Source: Pseudomonas costantinii | GTDB taxonomy: Bacteria; Pseudomonadota; Gammaproteobacteria; Pseudomonadales; Pseudomonadaceae | Length of the DNA stretch: 64,000 nt | Direction of reading: 5' to 3' | Assembly (NCBI RefSeq): GCF_001870435.1 | Contig: NZ_MDDR01000065.1 | Location: forward strand, 124,001 to 188,000 | In this document: positions 59,318 through 64,000 of the stretch, in pieces | Position numbering within the stretch: position 1 is the first letter of the stretch | How the letters are laid out: each line of letters opens with the position of its first letter | Position numbers and translations under genes: made by a program | The notes under the pieces: model-generated | What the model saw: only the letters and a program-made list of their open reading frames with translations | Database searches by the model: none | Told to the model about the DNA's origin: nothing

Positions 59318-59333
59318 AATGCTAATTTGCATA
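59318..59333. promoter_or_regulatory. Repressor operator upstream of its own gene
   Basis: AATGCT-AATT-TGCATA, same 6-N4-6 design with one mismatch. A further dyad TGCATA-TTT-TATGCA follows at 59329-59343. Likely autoregulatory, and close to the mutS promoter side. Confidence 0.65.
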
Positions 59334-59480
59334 TTTTATGCATTGACCACGCCTACATACCTATCCGTTTGCAACCTGCGAAGGGCCGACTTCGCGTGTT
59401 AACCTTGCCGCCATCGCAAAATCAGCTGGGCCAAGTGCCCTCTTTGCCTCACTCCTTTTAACGAATCTGCTAATTATCTG

Positions 59481-62072
59481 ATGAGCAAAAACACGTCCGA
59501 CCTGTCCTCCCACACCCCGATGATGCAGCAGTACTGGCGCCTCAAAAACCAGCACCCTGATCAGTTGATGTTCTATCGCATGGGCGACTTCTACGAGATC
59601 TTCTACGAAGACGCGAAGAAGGCGGCCAAGTTGCTGGACATCACCCTGACCGCGCGCGGGCAGTCGGCGGGGCAGTCGATTCCGATGTGTGGGATTCCTT
59701 ACCATTCGTTAGAGGGCTACCTGGTCAAGCTGGTGAAGCTGGGCGAGTCGGTAGTGATTTGTGAGCAGATCGGCGACCCGGCGACGAGCAAGGGGCCGGT
59801 GGAGCGTCAGGTAGTACGCATTATTACGCCGGGCACGGTGAGTGATGAGGCGCTGCTGGATGAGCGTCGCGATAACCTGATTGCGGCGGTGTTGGGTGAT
59901 GAGCGCTTGTTCGGCCTTTCGGTGTTGGATATCACCAGCGGCAACTTCAGCGTGCTGGAGATCAAGGGCTGGGAGAACCTGCTGGCGGAGTTGGAGCGCA
60001 TCAATCCGGTGGAGTTGCTGATCCCGGATGATTGGCCCAAGGACTTGCCGGCGGAAAAGCGTCGTGGGACCAAGCGTCGTGCGCCGTGGGATTTTGAGCG
60101 TGACTCGGCGCTGAAAAGTCTGTGCCAGCAATTCTCGGTGCAAGACCTTAAGGGCTTTGGTTGCGAGACCCTGACCCTGGCCATCGGCGCAGCCGGTTGC
60201 CTGCTCGGTTATGCCAAGGAAACCCAGCGTACTGCCCTGCCGCATTTGCGCAGCCTGCGTCATGAGCGTCTGGACGACACCGTGGTGCTGGATGGCGCGA
60301 GCCGTCGCAACCTGGAGTTGGACACCAACCTGGCCGGTGGGCGTGATAACACCCTGCAATCGGTGGTCGACCGTTGCCAGACCGCCATGGGCAGCCGCTT
60401 GCTGACCCGCTGGCTGAACCGTCCGCTGCGGGATTTGACGGTGCTGCAAGCGCGTCAGTCTTCAATTACCTGCCTGCTGGATGGCTATCGCTTTGAAAAG
60501 CTGCAGCCGCAACTGAAGGAAATCGGCGATATCGAGCGGATTCTGGCGCGGATCGGCCTGCGTAACGCTCGTCCTCGTGACTTGGCGCGTCTGCGCGATG
60601 CCTTGGGTGCCCTGCCGCAACTGCAAGTGGCGATGACCGATCTGGACACGCCGCACCTGCAACAGCTGGCCGTGACCACCGGCACCTACCCGGACCTCGC
60701 GGCGCTGCTGGAAAAAGCCATCATCGACAACCCGCCGGCGATCATTCGTGACGGCGGCGTGCTGAAAACCGGTTACGACACTGAGCTCGATGAGCTGCAA
60801 TCCCTGAGCGAAAACGCCGGGCAGTTTCTGATCGATCTGGAAGCCCGCGAGAAAGCCCGCACCGGCCTGGCCAACTTGAAGGTCGGCTACAACCGCGTGC
60901 ACGGTTACTTTATTGAGTTGCCGAGCAAGCAGGCCGAGTCGGCACCTATCGACTATCAGCGTCGCCAGACCCTTAAGGGTGCCGAGCGCTTTATCACTCC
61001 AGAGCTCAAAGAGTTTGAGGACAAGGCGCTGTCGGCCAAGAGCCGCGCCCTGGCTCGGGAGAAGATGCTCTACGAAGCCCTGCTCGAAGACTTGATCAGC
61101 CGCCTGGCCCCCCTGCAAGACACCGCCGCCGCCCTGGCGGAACTGGATGTGTTGAGCAACCTGGCCGAACGCGCGCTGAACCTCGACCTGAACTGCCCGC
61201 GGTTTGTCAGCGAGCCGTGCATGCGCATCGTGCAGGGGCGTCATCCGGTAGTGGAGCAGGTGTTGACCACACCGTTCGTCGCCAACGACCTGTCGCTGGA
61301 TGATGACACCCGCATGCTGGTGATCACCGGCCCGAACATGGGCGGTAAATCCACCTACATGCGTCAAACCGCGCTGATCGTGTTGCTGGCGCATATCGGT
61401 AGCTTTGTGCCGGCAGCCAGTTGCGAACTGTCGCTGGTGGACCGCATTTTCACGCGGATCGGTTCCAGCGATGACCTGGCCGGTGGCCGTTCGACCTTTA
61501 TGGTGGAAATGAGCGAAACCGCCAACATCCTGCACAACGCCACCGACCGCAGCCTGGTGCTGATGGACGAAGTGGGTCGCGGCACCAGCACCTTCGACGG
61601 CCTGTCCCTGGCGTGGGCGGCGGCTGAACGCCTGGCCCATCTGCGTGCCTATACGCTGTTTGCCACCCACTATTTCGAACTGACCGTGTTGCCGGAAAAC
61701 GAGCCACTGGTGGCCAACGTGCATCTCAATGCCACCGAGCACAACGAGCGCATCGTGTTCCTGCACCACGTGCTGCCTGGGCCTGCGAGCCAGAGTTATG
61801 GCCTGGCCGTGGCGCAATTGGCCGGCGTGCCAACAGAGGTGATTACCCGTGCCCGTGAACACCTGAGCCGTCTGGAAGAAACTGCCCTGCCCCACGAAAT
61901 TCCCGTGGCCAGCCCGACCAAATCCAGCAACAAACCCAGCGCGCCACACCAGAGCGATATGTTCGCCAGCCTGCCCCATCCGGTGCTGGAAGAGTTGGCC
62001 AAGCTTGATCTGGACGACATGACCCCGCGTAAAGCGCTCGAAATGTTATATGCACTGAAGGTTCGGATATAA
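59481..62072 (+). CDS. mutS: DNA mismatch repair protein MutS
   Basis: MutS, 863 residues, which recognises mismatches. The mismatch-reading Phe-x-Glu motif is in MGDFYEIFYEDAKK near residue 37; the ATPase has Walker A TGPNMGGKST and the DEVGRGTSTFDG Walker B/D-loop region. The C-terminus ends in the dimerisation tail. It marks the right flank of the tailocin, as in many P. fluorescens strains, and is divergent from the repressor. Confidence 0.98.
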   Translation: MSKNTSDLSSHTPMMQQYWRLKNQHPDQLMFYRMGDFYEIFYEDAKKAAKLLDITLTARGQSAGQSIPMCGIPYHSLEGYLVKLVKLGESVVICEQIGDPATSKGPVERQVVRIITPGTVSDEALLDERRDNLIAAVLGDERLFGLSVLDITSGNFSVLEIKGWENLLAELERINPVELLIPDDWPKDLPAEKRRGTKRRAPWDFERDSALKSLCQQFSVQDLKGFGCETLTLAIGAAGCLLGYAKETQRTALPHLRSLRHERLDDTVVLDGASRRNLELDTNLAGGRDNTLQSVVDRCQTAMGSRLLTRWLNRPLRDLTVLQARQSSITCLLDGYRFEKLQPQLKEIGDIERILARIGLRNARPRDLARLRDALGALPQLQVAMTDLDTPHLQQLAVTTGTYPDLAALLEKAIIDNPPAIIRDGGVLKTGYDTELDELQSLSENAGQFLIDLEAREKARTGLANLKVGYNRVHGYFIELPSKQAESAPIDYQRRQTLKGAERFITPELKEFEDKALSAKSRALAREKMLYEALLEDLISRLAPLQDTAAALAELDVLSNLAERALNLDLNCPRFVSEPCMRIVQGRHPVVEQVLTTPFVANDLSLDDDTRMLVITGPNMGGKSTYMRQTALIVLLAHIGSFVPAASCELSLVDRIFTRIGSSDDLAGGRSTFMVEMSETANILHNATDRSLVLMDEVGRGTSTFDGLSLAWAAAERLAHLRAYTLFATHYFELTVLPENEPLVANVHLNATEHNERIVFLHHVLPGPASQSYGLAVAQLAGVPTEVITRAREHLSRLEETALPHEIPVASPTKSSNKPSAPHQSDMFASLPHPVLEELAKLDLDDMTPRKALEMLYALKVRI

Positions 62073-62214
62073 CGCTGACGCTTGCAAGCTGGTAGACTCT
62101 CGCGCGGTTTGGGATGCTGCAGGCTTTTAGCCTGGCCTGCAGACTATCGCTCCCGAACCTCGCGAACCCTGCCACAAAGGGTTTCGCTGCCGCCGCCTGA
62201 GGAGAAAATTAGAA

Positions 62215-62538
62215 ATGACCTTCGTCGTCACCGACAACTGCATCAAGTGCAAGTACACCGACTGCGTGGAAGTATGTCCGGTGGACTGCTTCTACGAAGG
62301 CCCGAACTTCCTGGTCATCCACCCGGATGAGTGCATCGACTGCGCCCTGTGTGAACCAGAATGCCCGGCCGTCGCTATTTTCTCCGAGGACGAAGTCCCG
62401 GCAGAGATGCAGGAATTTATTCAGTTGAACGTTGATTTGGCGGAAATCTGGCCGAACATCACCGAACGTAAAGACCCGATGCCAGACGCTAAAGAGTGGG
62501 ATGGTAAAAAGGGCAAGATTGCCGACCTGGAAAGGTAA
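62215..62538 (+). CDS. fdxA: 7Fe ferredoxin FdxA
   Basis: A 107-residue ferredoxin binding one 3Fe-4S and one 4Fe-4S cluster: CIKCKYTDCVEVCPVDCFYE and CIDCALCEPECPAVAI carry the cysteines. The N-terminal TFVVTDNC and C-terminal tail (ERKDPMPDAKEWDGK) match the Azotobacter-type FdxA. A GGAGAA ribosome site lies just before the ATG. Confidence 0.96.
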   Translation: MTFVVTDNCIKCKYTDCVEVCPVDCFYEGPNFLVIHPDECIDCALCEPECPAVAIFSEDEVPAEMQEFIQLNVDLAEIWPNITERKDPMPDAKEWDGKKGKIADLER

Positions 62539-62555
62539 CGGCTCTGCTGTTGCTG

Positions 62556-62579
62556 AAAAGGCCCCTTGCGGGCCTTTTT
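62556..62579 (+). terminator. Terminator of fdxA
   Basis: Perfect stem AAAAGGCCC / GGGCCTTTT with loop CTTGC and a T5 tract, 17 bases past the stop. Confidence 0.9.
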
Positions 62580-62616
62580 GCATTCTGTAGGCGCGATAAT
62601 TCACTTTTCTACAGGC

Positions 62617-62750
62617 AAAAAAAAGGGGCGGTATGACCCGCCCACATTTTTTCCCTAGTCCCTGTATTCCTTTTCATCATCCTGATGAATCGCATCCTGC
62701 GACGTTCCTTCAAACCATCGTTCCTTGATGGCTGTGTCAATCCGTGGACA
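62617..62750 (-). ncRNA. rsmZ: RsmZ small regulatory RNA
   Basis: Minus-strand RNA of about 130 bases that sequesters RsmA/RsmE. The sequence resembles RsmZ of P. fluorescens CHA0. It has about eight GGA motifs (CACGGATT, AAGGAAC twice, CAGGATG twice, AAGGAAT, AGGGACT, AGGGAAA), several in hairpin loops (CATC AAGGAAC GATG; CATCAGGATGATG). It ends in the terminator GGGCGGGTCATACCGCCCC plus T8. The 5' end near 62750 is set by likeness to CHA0 (TGTCCACGGAT). Position after fdxA is that of rsmZ in P. aeruginosa. Confidence 0.93.
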
Positions 62751-63036
62751 CAGGGCTGATGTTAGAGAGTTCCAAGGGAAGTTCAACGGCCCCCGCCTCT
62801 TGGGCTGACAGACTTCAGCACTACAACATCGATAAATAATTCTTATATTTCAGCAACATAGAAAACCCTCTCGATGATTCGAGACGTCCACGCCCGGTAA
62901 AAAAACCAAACACTTACGAAAAAGTAAGTGAATGCTTACACGCACAATTGCGTAAAAGCGAAACTGGACTCCGTTGGCCGATATCCAGGCAAGAAAAAGC
63001 CCCGACAACGCCGAGGCCTCTTTCCTTTCAGCAGGA
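62751..63036 (-). other. rsmZ control region and apbC 3' flank
   Basis: Holds the rsmZ promoter, an AT-rich stretch (62820-62880) and the GacA site. An imperfect hairpin followed by T5 at about 62995-63027 probably ends the apbC transcript. No coding frame recognised. Confidence 0.6.
62923..62940 (-). promoter_or_regulatory. GacA-binding site (UAS) of rsmZ
   Basis: TGTAAG-CATTCA-CTTACT on the minus strand, one mismatch from the GacA consensus TGTAAG-N6-CTTACA, about 175-190 bases upstream of the rsmZ start, as in other pseudomonads. Confidence 0.88.
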
Positions 63037-64000
63037 TCAGTCGTCGCTGATCGTAATCGTCGGCATAGCCGGCGCAGCCGCTTCTTGCAGAACAATCCGC
63101 GCGCCCACATGGCGGGCCAGCTCCTGATAAATCATGGCGATCTGGCTGTCAGGCTCGGCCACCACCGTGGGCTTGCCACCGTCGGCCTGCTCACGAATCA
63201 CCATCGACAGCGGCAACGAGGCCAGCAATTCGACGCCGTACTGGGTGGCCAGTTTCTCGCCGCCGCCTTCACCAAACAGGTGTTCAGCATGACCGCAGTT
63301 GGAGCAGATGTGCACCGCCATGTTTTCCACAACGCCCAGCACCGGGATGTTGACCTTGCGGAACATCTCCACGCCTTTCTTCGCATCCAGCAACGCCAAA
63401 TCCTGAGGCGTGGTCACGATCACCGAGCCGGCCACCGGGACTTTCTGCGCCAGGGTCAACTGGATATCACCCGTGCCCGGCGGCATGTCGATCACCAGGT
63501 AGTCCAGGTCGCCCCAGGCGGTCTGGGTGACCAATTGCAGCAAAGCACCGGACACCATCGGCCCGCGCCAGACCATCGGCGTGTTGTCATCGGTGAGGAA
63601 GGCCATGGACATGACTTCCACACCATGGGACTCAATCGGCACGAACCACTTCTGGTCCTTGACCTTCGGCCGCGTGCCTTCGGCGATACCGAACATCACG
63701 CCTTGGCTTGGGCCGTAGATGTCGGCGTCGAGAATCCCAACGCGCGCGCCTTCACGGGCCAGGGCCAGGGCCAGGTTGGCGGCGGTGGTGGATTTACCCA
63801 CGCCGCCCTTGCCGGAGGCCACGGCGACTACGTTCTTGACGTTGGCCAGGCCAGGAATCTGAGCTTGGGCCTTGTGCGGCGCGATCACGCATTGGATGTC
63901 GACCTTGGCCGAACGCACACCGTCCAAGCCCTCGATGGCCATTTGCAGCATCTGCGCCCAACCGTTCTTGAACAGACCGGCTGCATAGCCCAGCTCCAAC
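63037..64000 (-). CDS. apbC: Iron-sulfur cluster carrier ApbC/Mrp (5' end outside window)
   Basis: C-terminal 320 residues or so of the Mrp/ApbC P-loop ATPase that carries and delivers Fe-S clusters. Walker A SGKGGVGKSTTAANLALA, DADIYGPSQG, the IDMPPGTGD switch and the cluster-binding CSNCG are intact. The frame continues off the right edge, where the first ~40 residues (DUF59-like region) of the usual ~364 should lie. rpoS, the usual neighbour of rsmZ in P. aeruginosa, is absent here. Confidence 0.94.
   Translation of the reverse strand, partial: LELGYAAGLFKNGWAQMLQMAIEGLDGVRSAKVDIQCVIAPHKAQAQIPGLANVKNVVAVASGKGGVGKSTTAANLALALAREGARVGILDADIYGPSQGVMFGIAEGTRPKVKDQKWFVPIESHGVEVMSMAFLTDDNTPMVWRGPMVSGALLQLVTQTAWGDLDYLVIDMPPGTGDIQLTLAQKVPVAGSVIVTTPQDLALLDAKKGVEMFRKVNIPVLGVVENMAVHICSNCGHAEHLFGEGGGEKLATQYGVELLASLPLSMVIREQADGGKPTVVAEPDSQIAMIYQELARHVGARIVLQEAAAPAMPTITISDD

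Noticed and set aside
45617..59333. Cluster as a complete or defective prophage
   Set aside because: Gene content is confined to tail, lysis and regulation with intact frames and R-pyocin order; a decaying prophage would show remnants of head or integration genes.
60462..61979. 505-codon open frame antisense to mutS
   Set aside because: Shadow frame of a high-GC gene; low-complexity His/Gln/Arg composition and no family signature, while mutS on the other strand is unmistakable.
62850..63110. 86-codon minus-strand frame in the rsmZ/apbC interval
   Set aside because: It begins inside apbC out of frame and crosses the GacA site.
1..64000. CRISPR arrays, tRNA/rRNA genes, insertion sequences, integrase
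   Set aside because: None seen on either strand; the only repeats are REP-like palindromes, the 109-base element and short tandem units.

Overview
The window is high-GC chromosomal DNA from a Pseudomonas, most likely of the P. fluorescens group. The gene order follows blocks known from P. aeruginosa (tsaB-adk-ppc; the lipoprotein/lptF pair to lysS-prfB-wspR...wspA; dgkA-erdR; recX-recA-pncC; mutS-fdxA-rsmZ). The REP-like palindromes (TGTGGGAGC...GCTCCCACA) and the long GTTCCCACGC...GCGTGGGAAC repeats are typical of fluorescent pseudomonads. No tRNA, rRNA, CRISPR array, insertion sequence or integrase was seen.

Layout. 1-16.4 kb is housekeeping: the cut-off end of a protein with an internal duplication, a PEP-mutase-like enzyme, a YecE-like protein, tsaB, adk, ppc, two envelope lipoproteins (one the LptF/OmpA family), a lipoprotein hydrolase, a DUF1704 metalloprotease-like protein, a TetR regulator, lysS, and prfB with its programmed +1 frameshift. 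16.5-25 kb is a complete seven-gene Wsp chemosensory operon (wspA-F, wspR), which controls c-di-GMP and surface/biofilm behaviour; six of its genes overlap head to tail. 25-45.5 kb carries a TerB-like protein, opgD, two GNAT enzymes, a XenA-like ene-reductase, kup, rimO, a pseudouridine-synthase-like protein lacking the catalytic residues, a DUF1456 protein, a RhlG-like reductase, trmO, the fpr/finR divergent pair, dgkA-erdR, a DTW-domain tRNA enzyme, a LOG-family protein, and recX-recA-pncC with a LexA box.

45.6-59.3 kb, between pncC and mutS, is an R-type tailocin (phage-tail bacteriocin) cluster, all on the minus strand and in the order of the P. aeruginosa R-pyocin: self-cleaving repressor, holin, baseplate V-W-J-I, fibre genes, sheath, tube, tail-assembly chaperone, tape measure, gpU, gpX, gpD, endolysin, spanins. 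There is no capsid, portal, terminase or integrase. Four features are not obvious from plain ORF calling: an outer-membrane spanin (Rz1) nested in Rz; a T-TTT-TTA slippery site that extends the tail-assembly chaperone by 54 residues in the -1 frame; four repressor operators of one architecture (AATGCA-N4-TGCATT), two of them on a strong sigma-70-like promoter; and a strong terminator between that promoter and the holin, with a possible 34-residue reading frame before it. The fibre module is unusually short, split and A+T-richer than its surroundings, and a double terminator separates it from the sheath genes.

59.5-64 kb holds mutS, fdxA, the RsmZ small regulatory RNA (minus strand, with an upstream GacA box) and the start-truncated apbC/mrp gene. 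Wsp (c-di-GMP), RsmZ (Gac/Rsm) and the RecA-linked tailocin make this a region rich in lifestyle switches.
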